From: CAZRHR01 sp964599915
Lineage (GTDB): Bacteria > Bacteroidota > Bacteroidia > CAIKAF01
Reading direction: 5' to 3'
DNA length: 34,368 nt
Assembly (NCBI GenBank): GCA_964599915.1
Contig: CAZRHR010000022.1
Location: 1-34,368 of the forward strand
Shown: positions 1 through 7,831 of the stretch, piece after piece
Position numbering within the stretch: the first letter of the stretch is position 1
How the letters are laid out: the number at the start of each line of letters is the position of its first letter
Translations under genes and position numbers: made by a program
The notes under the pieces: model-generated
The model's input: the letters and a program-made list of their open reading frames with translations, nothing else
What the model was told of the DNA's origin: nothing
The model's database searches: none

Positions 1-1545
1 AAGCCAAACCGCTTTTTCTGCAGTTCCATCGTCGTAAGCCCAGAAGTTATGAAAAGTCTGTTTGAAGGAGAGGGTGTCATTGGGACGATAAGCATCGGGC
101 TGAAAATGCTCCAATTCGTGGGTGATGGTATAGGTGGCACTATCCGTAAAGGGCAAAAGACCGGATGTTTGGAAATTGTAATTAAAATCCGGGAAACGGA
201 AACGGGCATAGTTGGCGTAACCATTGGTGTAAAAAGGTAATACATCACTGGTATCTGTGGGAAGCGGGGTATAGTCCAAGGGATAGCGATTCACCACCAC
301 ACCATTTTCGTCCTTCATGGTAAAGCGGTACGCCATGCGCATGGCGTTGGTATCGCGGTTTGTAATTAAAGACTCCCATTTGTTTTCCACCATGGTTTGG
401 CGAAATTGGGTGTAAGGCACCTGTTGGTAGCGACGCAGCATGGTAGGTCTTACATAGACAAATCCTGCATCTTGGATGGTGGTATCGTGGCGATGGCGTT
501 GACGGTCGAGCCTTACATAATCGATGGACCAATGGTCCACATTGCCATTGAGGTTGGCATAATTGGAAAAACGAAAACGGAAACCTTTTTTCAAGTATCG
601 CGCCTCTGTAATGGGTAGGGTAACAGGTTTAAAACGATGGATGCCGGTTCCCGGTACCGACCAAACCGATTTCCACGTCCTTTGGTCCGCATCATAAAAT
701 TCAACCCGCAGAGAATCTTGGGTATCGGGCGCATACCCGAGCCCTTCAGGTTGGTACCAGAAACTAAGATAAATAGAATCGGAAGCTGGAAAATTTAGGT
801 CAATGGGTTTAGACGTCAGTTGATCGGCCCAGCCGTTGGCGCCGATAATGGTGCTGTAAGGGCGACCAAACGCGTCGGTTCCATCGAAGGTAGCCACGCC
901 TACGGTGGGTGGTGCTTGTCCCATGGTGCGGTTGGTGTACACTTTTCTGTCGGTCCAAAGGCTTCCGTCTCCATTGGAAAAATATACCCGAATGGTTTGA
1001 AGTGTATCATCGGACAAAGTTCCACTGGCCAAAAGGGCGGTGGTATCCACAAGGTTGGTTTGGGTATTAAAAAACACCCTAAACGGCTGAAACAACCAAA
1101 CGGTTTGGGTGTCGAAAGGGACGAAAGGATTATCTGGATGGGTATAATAAATCACCTGAAAGGAAGGCGACACGGTGGAGTCCACTGTATTGCCGTTTAC
1201 CTGGTAAATGTAAGTGGTGTCTGCACTAAACGCGAATGGCCACTGTGGGGGTGCAGGGATGACACGGTAACGGACACGGATAGAATCCACTTGTTGGGGA
1301 TAATCCCAGGTTTGAAAAGACATTCTGCGATCTGAGGAGAAATCATCTACGATCGGAAGCGATAGCGTGTCCAACTTGTAGAAGGAGGAGCTGCCGGAAG
1401 GAAAAATCAACTCAGTTCCGGAAGAAAAAGTGATGCCTTGAGGACGCTGATGCCAAAGGGTTGGGTTTACTTCTAAAGGTCCTGTGAGTACTTGTGCCTG
1501 AAGGACCTGCATAAAAACAAAAATGAAAACGAACCAATTCCTCAT
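1..1545 (-). CDS. Large secreted protein, probable T9SS cargo (3' end outside window)
   Basis: This reading frame is open for all 515 codons from the ATG at 1545 to the window edge, so its C-terminus is missing. The protein starts with a signal peptide (MRNWFVFIFVFMQVLQAQ). The mature part is rich in Thr, Asp, Tyr, Phe and Pro and looks like beta-sandwich modules. The stretch around residues 270-370 resembles a lectin/MAM-like fold (SIYLSFWYQPEGLG, then DHWSIDYVRL). The motif YDDGTAE at residues 504-510 recurs in very long Bacteroidota secreted proteins that end in a type IX sorting domain. That ending is inferred, because it lies outside the window. No enzymatic motif is visible. It lies 35 nt downstream of the PASTA gene, but a -7-like element (TATCTTTT, 5 nt before the ATG) suggests its own promoter. 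Specific function unknown. Confidence 0.85.
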   Translation of the reverse strand, partial: MRNWFVFIFVFMQVLQAQVLTGPLEVNPTLWHQRPQGITFSSGTELIFPSGSSSFYKLDTLSLPIVDDFSSDRRMSFQTWDYPQQVDSIRVRYRVIPAPPQWPFAFSADTTYIYQVNGNTVDSTVSPSFQVIYYTHPDNPFVPFDTQTVWLFQPFRVFFNTQTNLVDTTALLASGTLSDDTLQTIRVYFSNGDGSLWTDRKVYTNRTMGQAPPTVGVATFDGTDAFGRPYSTIIGANGWADQLTSKPIDLNFPASDSIYLSFWYQPEGLGYAPDTQDSLRVEFYDADQRTWKSVWSVPGTGIHRFKPVTLPITEARYLKKGFRFRFSNYANLNGNVDHWSIDYVRLDRQRHRHDTTIQDAGFVYVRPTMLRRYQQVPYTQFRQTMVENKWESLITNRDTNAMRMAYRFTMKDENGVVVNRYPLDYTPLPTDTSDVLPFYTNGYANYARFRFPDFNYNFQTSGLLPFTDSATYTITHELEHFQPDAYRPNDTLSFKQTFHNFWAYDDGTAEKAVWL

Positions 1546-1550
1546 AGCAT

Positions 1551-1558
1551 AAAAGATA
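1551..1558 (-). promoter_or_regulatory. Possible -7 element (TATCTTTT) of the secreted-protein gene
   Basis: On the minus strand TATCTTTT matches the Bacteroidota consensus TAnnTTTG except for the last base. It lies 5 nt upstream of the ATG at 1545. I see no convincing -33 TTG. Transcription would start at or next to the start codon. Confidence 0.3.
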
Positions 1559-1580
1559 ACGGGCATGGGGCAAACTTATT

Positions 1581-2204
1581 TCAATCTCCAAAAGGAAAAG
1601 GTGATGCTACATCGCCCAAAGTGTCACCATCATCATCCCAAAGTGGATCTACAACAAGGTCCAAGGATTCGCCTTTAGGTAATGTAGCGCCCGATTTCAG
1701 GGATTTCCCTTGGTAAAGCACTTCTACCACCGGAGGGTTTCGGTCCATCTTGGGAGGCGAACCGTCGGTGGTTTTCACCCTGCGGATGCGAAATCCTAAG
1801 GCCTCAAGTTCGGCCCTGGCAATATTCAGGGAGGTATTGCCCAATTCAGGAACCATAACCAAAGGAGGACCGAGCGCCCTAACAGATACATAAATCTTTC
1901 TACCTTCTTTTACTTCTCTACCTCCAATGGGTTGTTGGTCTGCGATATGTCCGGGAGAAACGAAATCTAAGGAATCGGGAAGTTCAAAAATGGTATCGGT
2001 AATCACTAAGGATAGGCCTGCGTCATCTAGGATTTGCTGGGCTTCTTCTGTACTTCGTCCCACGAGCATGGGAACGGGCTGCGTATCTCCATGGCGCGTG
2101 TACCATGAAAACAGTTGAAACGTGAGAAAGCTCAAAATCAACATGGAAAAAAGCGCTCCCGCGACATTGAGCCAAAAATTGCGCCCTTGTAATTTACCTT
2201 TCAT
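1581..2204 (-). CDS. PASTA-domain protein with N-terminal membrane anchor
   Basis: A 207-residue protein. A short basic N-terminus is followed by one membrane segment (about residues 11-34). Two PASTA repeats follow, at about residues 43-109 and 117-186, with typical features such as VPMLVG, QQPIGG, VPELGN and LPKGESLDLVV. A short acidic tail (WDDDGDTLGD) ends the protein. PASTA repeats in other bacteria bind muropeptides or lipid II, usually as the ectodomain of a Ser/Thr kinase or a class B PBP. Here neither a kinase nor a transpeptidase domain is attached, so the protein is probably a periplasmic cell-wall-binding factor; that role is inferred. It starts 27 nt after the trkA stop codon. 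An exact TAnnTTTG element in that gap could give it separate transcription. Confidence 0.88.
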   Translation of the reverse strand: MKGKLQGRNFWLNVAGALFSMLILSFLTFQLFSWYTRHGDTQPVPMLVGRSTEEAQQILDDAGLSLVITDTIFELPDSLDFVSPGHIADQQPIGGREVKEGRKIYVSVRALGPPLVMVPELGNTSLNIARAELEALGFRIRRVKTTDGSPPKMDRNPPVVEVLYQGKSLKSGATLPKGESLDLVVDPLWDDDGDTLGDVASPFPFGD

Positions 2205-2215
2205 ACGCTATAGGC

Positions 2216-2223
2216 CAAAGGTA
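2216..2223 (-). promoter_or_regulatory. -7 element TACCTTTG upstream of the PASTA gene
   Basis: An exact match to TAnnTTTG on the minus strand, 11 nt before the ATG at 2204, in the short gap after trkA. No TTG at the usual 17-23 nt distance is evident, so this may be an internal operon promoter or chance. Confidence 0.35.
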
Positions 2224-2231
2224 CAACCTTT

Positions 2232-2927
2232 TTACTGGTTTATCTCGATAAAGCGTTGGATGTCCTTGGTGGTGCCAAAGACCAGAATGGTATCCGTTTC
2301 TAAAATCACGGTATCTGAGGTCGGTACACCAATGATGTGTTCTTCTCGCACAATTTGGCCGCGCCTTTCTTCCGTGGTTTCTCGTTTTAGGGTGATGAGG
2401 TTGAGCCGGTACCGGTTTCTCAGATTAATGTCTCCCAAGGTTCGGTTGGCAATGCCGGGTGGCGTTTTTATTTCCACAATTTCGTGGTCGTCCGGTAAGG
2501 GAATGTAAGAGATGATGTTTGGGTTCACCAATTTTTCAGCCACAAGCCGTCCAATTTCATCTTCGGGAGAAAGGATTTCTTTGACGCCAATCTTTTCAAG
2601 AATCATGCGCTGGTGGCGTCCTTCCGCCCTGGCAATGATGCGTTTTACACCCATTTCCATGAGCAATACAACGGTGAGCAGTAAAGCATCGAAATCTTCC
2701 CCAATGGCTACAATTACGGCATCCATGTCGTCGATGTTTTGGGCTTTGAGGGCCCGCTGGTCGGTGGCATCCATGGTGACGCCATAGGCCACATCAGCGG
2801 AAACCGCTTCTATATGGGCTTCATTGTTATCAATGGCCAATACTTCAGCGCCCCTGCGACTTAACTCGCGGGCGATGGATGTACCAAACTGTCCTAAGCC
2901 AATGACGGCAAACCTAGATTGGGTCAT
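2232..2927 (-). CDS. trkA: TrkA/KtrA-family potassium uptake regulatory protein
   Basis: A 231-residue cytoplasmic protein with one RCK_N and one RCK_C domain, the layout of KtrA-type gating subunits (E. coli TrkA has two copies of each). The N-terminal Rossmann fold starts at residue 6 with the nucleotide-binding motif GLGQFG (10-15) and an acidic residue ending strand 2 (AID, D33). MDATD and VIVAIGED are the usual following strand ends. RCK_C covers about residues 145-231. Family knowledge: such proteins bind ATP/ADP or NAD(H) and c-di-AMP and gate a TrkH/KtrB potassium channel. No channel gene is in this window, so the partner must be elsewhere. The gene is divergent from rodA across 150 nt and is first in the minus-strand run with the PASTA gene. 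Confidence 0.92.
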   Translation of the reverse strand: MTQSRFAVIGLGQFGTSIARELSRRGAEVLAIDNNEAHIEAVSADVAYGVTMDATDQRALKAQNIDDMDAVIVAIGEDFDALLLTVVLLMEMGVKRIIARAEGRHQRMILEKIGVKEILSPEDEIGRLVAEKLVNPNIISYIPLPDDHEIVEIKTPPGIANRTLGDINLRNRYRLNLITLKRETTEERRGQIVREEHIIGVPTSDTVILETDTILVFGTTKDIQRFIEINQ

Positions 2928-3065
2928 GAAATTTTACTTACGCTATTGCGAAGATACAAGACCTGTTGGTTTACATCTCATTTCCCGCCAAAAATCAAAA
3001 ACAGCAGCACTGAATTTTCCATTTTCCTTTTGCACAAAACGTCCATTTGCGTTGATGTTTTTTTG

Positions 3066-3073
3066 TTCCTTTG
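3066..3073 (+). promoter_or_regulatory. Possible -7 element (TTCCTTTG) of rodA
   Basis: TTCCTTTG differs from TAnnTTTG at one position and lies 4 nt upstream of the ATG at 3078. A TTG occurs at 3047-3049, 16 nt upstream. If used, the transcript would have almost no leader, which supports the ATG at 3078 as the start. Confidence 0.3.
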
Positions 3074-3077
3074 TAAC

Positions 3078-4349
3078 ATGGCAAAAACGTCCAGAAATAG
3101 TATGTTCGGTCGGATTGACTGGCTGTTGGTCTTGCTATTTTTGGCACTTACTACCATCGGTTGGTTGCATATTTGGTCGGCCTCGTTTATTGAAGATGCG
3201 CCGTCTCCATTTAGCATGGCCAATGAAGCCGGCAGGCAATTTGTCTGGATGGGCATTTCGTTGGTGGCCGCCTTGCTTATCATGCTTACCGATGCCAAAC
3301 TTTTTCCTGCCATCCGTTGGATTCTCTGGGGTTTGTCCATGGTTTTGCTGGCTTCGGTGTTGGTGATTGGACAGGATGTGGCAGGGAATAAAAGCTGGAT
3401 TGTGATTTCAGGCAACATAAAAATTCAACCCTCTGAGTTTGCCAAATACACTACGGCATTGATTTTATCCGGATACATTGGTCGGCAGGAATTTAATGGA
3501 AAAAGATGGCAGGATTGGGGTTGGAGTTTTCTGATTATCCTTTTTCCCGCGGCCCTGGTTCTTTTGCAGGACGATTTAGGAAGTACCCTTGTTTTTTTCT
3601 CCTTTTTTCTTGCGCTGTTTAGGTTTGGACTCACCTGGTTTTGGCTGATTTTAGCCGTAATCTTAGCCGCGACCTTTATTTTATCCTTGGTCATTTCTCC
3701 CATCTACATTGCCATCGTGGTGATGGGTCTTGCGATAACTTCGAGGCTATTTTTTATGCGAAGTCCATGGTCACTGTGGGGACTCACCCTCCTCATAGGC
3801 GTTTTTATTTCGGCTTTTGCGTTTACTGGACAAATGGTGTTTTCAAAACTAAAGCCAACGCACCAAAACCGCTTGCTCGTATTGTTGGATCCCACCCGTG
3901 ACCCACGAGGTCAAGGTTGGAATGTAACCAATTCCAAAATGGCTTTATCCGGTGGAGGTGTTGCCGGAAAAGGCTTTATGAAAGGAACCTTAACCCAGTT
4001 AAAATTTGTCCCGAAACAACATACCGATTTTATTTTTAGTGCCATTGGCGAACAATGGGGTTTCATGGGTACCACCCTGTTGGTTAGTTTATTTTTAACC
4101 CTGATGGTAAAGGTTATTTTGGCCGCAGAACGACAGAAAACAGCTTTCGCCCGGGTGTATGGTTATTGCGTAGCTAGTGTACTGTTTTTCCACTTTTTCA
4201 TGAACATCGGCACCGCCATCGGCTTGGTGCCCACGGTAGGTGTTCCTTTACCCTTCATTTCCTACGGCGGCTCCTCCCTATTGGGTTTCACTGTGTTGTT
4301 GTTCACCTTTATACGGATGGATGCTTACAACAGCATTAGTTTACGATAA
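3078..4349 (+). CDS. rodA: Rod-shape-determining peptidoglycan glycosyltransferase RodA
   Basis: A 423-residue polytopic inner-membrane SEDS-family protein that polymerises lipid II into glycan strands with a class B PBP during elongation. The SEDS signatures are present: DDLGST (165-170), the Arg-rich loop after QNRLLVLLDP, KQHTDFIFSAIGE with the catalytic Asp at D317, and GVPLPFISYGGSS (388-400). The frame is open further upstream to 2919, but that extra N-terminus is not SEDS-like. The ATG at 3078 gives MAKTSRNSMFGRIDW, the normal SEDS start just before the first membrane helix, and it lies next to a -7-like element. FtsW is the alternative within the family; the length and the RodA-like NIKIQPSEFAK favour RodA. 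Its usual neighbours, mrdA (PBP2) and mreBCD, are not in the window. Confidence 0.93.
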   Translation: MAKTSRNSMFGRIDWLLVLLFLALTTIGWLHIWSASFIEDAPSPFSMANEAGRQFVWMGISLVAALLIMLTDAKLFPAIRWILWGLSMVLLASVLVIGQDVAGNKSWIVISGNIKIQPSEFAKYTTALILSGYIGRQEFNGKRWQDWGWSFLIILFPAALVLLQDDLGSTLVFFSFFLALFRFGLTWFWLILAVILAATFILSLVISPIYIAIVVMGLAITSRLFFMRSPWSLWGLTLLIGVFISAFAFTGQMVFSKLKPTHQNRLLVLLDPTRDPRGQGWNVTNSKMALSGGGVAGKGFMKGTLTQLKFVPKQHTDFIFSAIGEQWGFMGTTLLVSLFLTLMVKVILAAERQKTAFARVYGYCVASVLFFHFFMNIGTAIGLVPTVGVPLPFISYGGSSLLGFTVLLFTFIRMDAYNSISLR

Positions 4350-4408
4350 CAGCCGTTAAAAAAACTTTTTACGCGCTTTTGCAGGCCAATAATGCGCATA
4401 TTTATGGC

Positions 4409-7213
4409 ATGAAACAAATCGTCTTTGGGGGACTCACGTCCCTATTTACTTTGGGTTTATCGGCACAAGCTGTGCTCTTGGAACAGGTGCAAAGAACCTC
4501 CGCCCAAGCATTGGTGATCCCATATCAGAAGTGGCAACTTCCTAATGGGCTAATTCTTTTAATCCACGAAGACCACTCCGATCCTGTAGTGCACGTAGAT
4601 GTCACCTACCACGTGGGCTCTGCACGTGAAGTCGCCGGCCGTTCAGGGTTTGCGCATTTCTTCGAACACATGATGTTTCAAGGTTCCGACAACGTGGCTG
4701 ACGAAGAACATTTTAAAATTGTGACCGAATCCGGTGGAACATTAAACGGTACCACCAACCTGGATCGGACCAATTATTTTGAAACCATGCCTTCCAACCA
4801 GCTCGAAACTGCCCTTTGGTTGGAAGCAGACCGCATGGGTTTCTTCTTAGATGCTGTAAATCAAAGAAAATTTGAAGTACAGCGTGCCACGGTTAAAAAT
4901 GAACGCGGACAAAATTATGACAACCGGCCTTATGGCTTGGCGTATGAAAAAACCGTAGAAGCATTATATCCGCCCGGTCACCCATATTCCTGGACTACCA
5001 TTGGTTATTTGGCCGATTTAGACGCCGCAACCCTTGAAGATTTAAAACAATTTTTCCTGCGTTGGTATGGACCCAACAATGCCGTACTTACGGTGGCTGG
5101 AGATGTAAAGCCAGCCGAAGTGGTGCGTTTAACAGAAAAGTATTTTGGTTCCATTCCACGGGGACCGGAAGTAAATAACATGCCTCCTCAACCGGCCAAA
5201 CTAAAGGCGACACGCTTTATTTCTTATGAGGACAACATCCGTCTTCCCATGCTCAACCTTACCTGGCCAACGGTAGAAGCTCGGCATGCGGACGAAGCCG
5301 CATTGGATGTGTTGTCCAGTATTTTAGGTGGAGGAAAATCCTCCATTTTATACCAGCAATTCATCAAAACCCGAAAAGCCCGTACCGTACGTGCATATCA
5401 TCCCACAGCAGAATTGGCCGGTTATTTTCAAATTTCCTTGTTGGCCTTGCCCGGGCAATCTTTGGCCAGCCTGTATGAAGAAATGATGGCCGCCATTGCT
5501 TCATTTGAAAGCAGAGGCGTATCCCCAGAGGATTTACAACGCCATAAAATTTCCGTAGAAACCGGAGAATTGACCGAGCTGACCACTGTTCGGGGAAAAG
5601 CGACAAAACTTGCTTATTACCAAACCTTTACAGGAAATGCCAACTATATTCAAAAAGATTTAAAACGGGTACAAGAAGTAACAGCAGAAGATGTCCTGCG
5701 CGTGTTCCAACAATACATTAAAGGAAAACCGCATGTGGCATTGTCTGTGGTACCTAAGGATGGCGGTTCCCTCAAGGCTGCACCAGACAACTACGTTCAC
5801 CAAATCCCACAGTTGGAAGCAGATTTATCTGAATATCAGAACCTAAAATACAACAAGGGGAAAGACTCGTTTGACCGTAGTCAGCGTCCCGTTCCGGGTC
5901 CGGTACCCGCCGTTCAAGTCCCCAAGTTTTGGACAGAAACGTGGAAGAATGGTATGGCTTTCATAGGTACCCTTTACCAAGAAGCGCCGGTGACTTCCAT
6001 TCAAATCACGTTTCCCGGAGGCCATTATGCCGATACACCGGAAAAAGCGGGCCGTGCCAGACTCATGGCCAGTTTATTGAACGAGGACACCCAAAAACGC
6101 TCTGCCGAAGAATTTTCAGACACCTTAGAAATGCTTGGGTCTAGCATTCGGATTTATGCGGGCACAGAAGAAGTAACCATCGAGGTTTTTACTTTAACAC
6201 GGAACTTGGCACCTACCCTCCGTCTTTTACAAGAACGGCTTATGATGCCGGCCTTTAATGCAGATGATTTTGCCCGAGTGCAGCAGCAGCAATTAGAAGA
6301 TATTCGCACCCAAACCAACAATGCCGGCGCGGTAGCTTCTAACCTGTTGAGACAATATATGTACGAGAATGGTATCCATGCACTCCCCGACCTTGGTACA
6401 GAAAATACCGTAAAAAGTTTAACCTTGGAAGATGTAAAAGCCTACTATCAAACGTGGTTGGTTCCGGGAAAAGCGCGGGTGACGGTGGTTAGTTCAGCAG
6501 AGCAAAAGACTGTTCAGCAGGGGCTTCAATGGATGAAAGATTGGAAAGGCGTACCACCCGCACTTCCAGGTTTCCGCACTCCGGTTTCGCAGGAGAAAAC
6601 CCGGATTATTTTCTTCGATAAGCCAGGTGCTGCCCAATCTGAAATCCGTGTGGCCTTGCCGGGGTTGATGTATGATGCCACAGGCGAATTTTTCCAACTG
6701 AACCTGATGAATTATCCCTTGGGCGGTGCATTCAACAGCCGATTAAACCTCAATTTGCGCGAGAACAAAGGTTATACCTACGGTGTACGTTCCGGATTTT
6801 CAGGAAGCATGCGCACTGGCATGTTTGCCATTTCCGGAGGATTTTTACGGGACGCCACAGATTCCACCTTGATAGAGATTTTCAAGGAGCTGGAAAACTT
6901 TGTGAACAACGGTCCCACCGCAGAAGAAATGGTCTTTACGGTGAATGCCATTGGCCAGCGAGATGCATTGAATTATGAATCGCCTTCGCAAAAAGGTCGG
7001 TTTTTAGATCGCATGTTGGAATATGACCTCAAGCCCGACCATGTGGCACGGCAGATGGAGATTTTGAAAAAAATGACCCAAAGTCAATACCAAAGTTTGG
7101 CAAGAAAATGGCTAAAAACCAAACAATTACTAATTGTAGTTGTAGGAGATCAGGAAAAAGTGATGCCTGGGCTGCAAAAGCTGAACCTGCCGATTGAGGT
7201 GGTAAAACCTTAA
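4409..7213 (+). CDS. Two-domain M16 family zinc metallopeptidase, exported
   Basis: 934 residues from the ATG at 4409. A TTG ten codons upstream is in frame but would put a hydrophilic stretch ahead of the signal peptide (MKQIVFGGLTSLFTLGLSAQ). The N-terminal half (about 40-270) has the inverted zinc motif HFFEH (H83, E86, H87) and a distal Glu in KNERGQ (E165), spaced as in pitrilysins. The C-terminal half (about 520-930) lacks HxxEH but keeps the substrate-binding Arg/Tyr stretch of M16 partners (LRENKGYTYGV, about 784-794). The two halves are expected to close into a clam-shell chamber that degrades peptides. With its signal peptide it is probably periplasmic. Similar fused M16 proteins are common in Bacteroidota. 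The gene follows rodA by 59 nt. A 9-bp inverted repeat lies just after its stop codon. Confidence 0.94.
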   Translation: MKQIVFGGLTSLFTLGLSAQAVLLEQVQRTSAQALVIPYQKWQLPNGLILLIHEDHSDPVVHVDVTYHVGSAREVAGRSGFAHFFEHMMFQGSDNVADEEHFKIVTESGGTLNGTTNLDRTNYFETMPSNQLETALWLEADRMGFFLDAVNQRKFEVQRATVKNERGQNYDNRPYGLAYEKTVEALYPPGHPYSWTTIGYLADLDAATLEDLKQFFLRWYGPNNAVLTVAGDVKPAEVVRLTEKYFGSIPRGPEVNNMPPQPAKLKATRFISYEDNIRLPMLNLTWPTVEARHADEAALDVLSSILGGGKSSILYQQFIKTRKARTVRAYHPTAELAGYFQISLLALPGQSLASLYEEMMAAIASFESRGVSPEDLQRHKISVETGELTELTTVRGKATKLAYYQTFTGNANYIQKDLKRVQEVTAEDVLRVFQQYIKGKPHVALSVVPKDGGSLKAAPDNYVHQIPQLEADLSEYQNLKYNKGKDSFDRSQRPVPGPVPAVQVPKFWTETWKNGMAFIGTLYQEAPVTSIQITFPGGHYADTPEKAGRARLMASLLNEDTQKRSAEEFSDTLEMLGSSIRIYAGTEEVTIEVFTLTRNLAPTLRLLQERLMMPAFNADDFARVQQQQLEDIRTQTNNAGAVASNLLRQYMYENGIHALPDLGTENTVKSLTLEDVKAYYQTWLVPGKARVTVVSSAEQKTVQQGLQWMKDWKGVPPALPGFRTPVSQEKTRIIFFDKPGAAQSEIRVALPGLMYDATGEFFQLNLMNYPLGGAFNSRLNLNLRENKGYTYGVRSGFSGSMRTGMFAISGGFLRDATDSTLIEIFKELENFVNNGPTAEEMVFTVNAIGQRDALNYESPSQKGRFLDRMLEYDLKPDHVARQMEILKKMTQSQYQSLARKWLKTKQLLIVVVGDQEKVMPGLQKLNLPIEVVKP

Positions 7214-7217
7214 AAGC

Positions 7218-7241
7218 AGTCAAAAATCATGTTTTTTGACT
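7218..7241. repeat. Perfect 9-bp AT-rich inverted repeat
   Basis: AGTCAAAAA (7218-7226) is followed by a 6-nt loop and its exact complement TTTTTGACT (7233-7241). It begins 5 nt after the M16 stop and ends 61 nt before the bacilliredoxin ATG. There is no T-tract after it, so it is a poor intrinsic terminator. It could be a weak bidirectional terminator or a protein-binding site. Function unknown. Confidence 0.5.
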
Positions 7242-7250
7242 TAAAACATT

Positions 7251-7258
7251 TAATTTTG
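7251..7258 (+). promoter_or_regulatory. -7 element TAATTTTG upstream of the bacilliredoxin gene
   Basis: An exact match to TAnnTTTG, 44 nt before the ATG at 7303. The nearest upstream TTG (7236-7238) is only 12 nt away, closer than the usual 17-23, so the -33 contact is doubtful. Confidence 0.4.
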
Positions 7259-7302
7259 TGGTTCCGGTTGTAAGCCGTTATTTTATAAAAGACAGAAGAG
7301 CT

Positions 7303-7713
7303 ATGTATCCTCAAGAAATTGTTATACCCTGTAGGTCTGAGTTAACCGATGCAGGATTTGAATCTTTAGAAACCCCAGACGCGGTGGAGCAAGTGATCCA
7401 ACGCAAAGGGACGACCCTAATGGTTGTAAATTCCGTATGTGGTTGTGCGGCCCGCGGGGCACGTCCGGGCGTTATTAAGTCATTGGATTCCGGAAAGAAA
7501 CCGGATCATTTAACTACGGTGTTTGCCGGGGTGGATGGCGCAGCAGTGACTCAAGCTCGTCATCATTTTGCGCCCTATCCGCCCTCTTCTCCGAGTATCG
7601 CCTTGTTTAAAGATGGCCAACTGGTTCATTTTGTGGAGCGTTATCAAATTGAAGGGGCCACGGATGAAATGTTAGCAGATCATTTACGCGCCGTATATCA
7701 GGAGCTCTGTTAA
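7303..7713 (+). CDS. BrxA/BrxB-family bacilliredoxin (YphP/YqiW, DUF1094)
   Basis: 136 residues from the ATG at 7303 (MYPQEIVIPCRSELTDAGF), the usual start and length for this thioredoxin-fold family. A GTG 15 codons upstream is in frame but gives a non-conserved extension and overlaps the -7 element. The active site is C46-G-C48 in NSVCGCAARGARPG, the family's CxC signature. The remaining landmarks (HHFAPYPPSSPSIALFKDG) also fit. In Bacillus these proteins remove bacillithiol from mixed disulfides on proteins after oxidative stress. Whether this organism makes bacillithiol cannot be judged from the window; some Bacteroidota do. It appears to be a single-gene unit: a -7-like element precedes it and a strong terminator follows. 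Confidence 0.93.
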   Translation: MYPQEIVIPCRSELTDAGFESLETPDAVEQVIQRKGTTLMVVNSVCGCAARGARPGVIKSLDSGKKPDHLTTVFAGVDGAAVTQARHHFAPYPPSSPSIALFKDGQLVHFVERYQIEGATDEMLADHLRAVYQELC

Positions 7714-7734
7714 GTGTGTTTGTTTTGATTTAGC

Positions 7735-7765
7735 AAAGGGTCGTTCGGAAGGACGGCCCTTTTTT
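7735..7765 (+). terminator. Rho-independent terminator after the bacilliredoxin gene
   Basis: AAAGGGTCGTTC (7735-7746) pairs over 12 bp, with two G-T wobbles, with GGACGGCCCTTT (7751-7762) around a GGAA loop. A run of six T residues ends at 7765. It lies 21 nt after the stop codon. Confidence 0.9.
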
Positions 7766-7831
7766 GTTTTCCGTTAAAAAGGGTATCATTTTTGTTTCAT
7801 CGGTAGAACGCTTTGACCGAACTGCCAACCC

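Noticed and set aside
820..1335. Plus-strand open frame of 171 codons
   Set aside because: It is antisense to the secreted-protein gene, whose frame has a signal peptide and beta-sandwich composition; this frame resembles no protein family.
2919..3077. N-terminal extension of rodA by 53 codons
   Set aside because: The extra residues do not resemble SEDS proteins, and the ATG at 3078 is preceded by a -7-like element.
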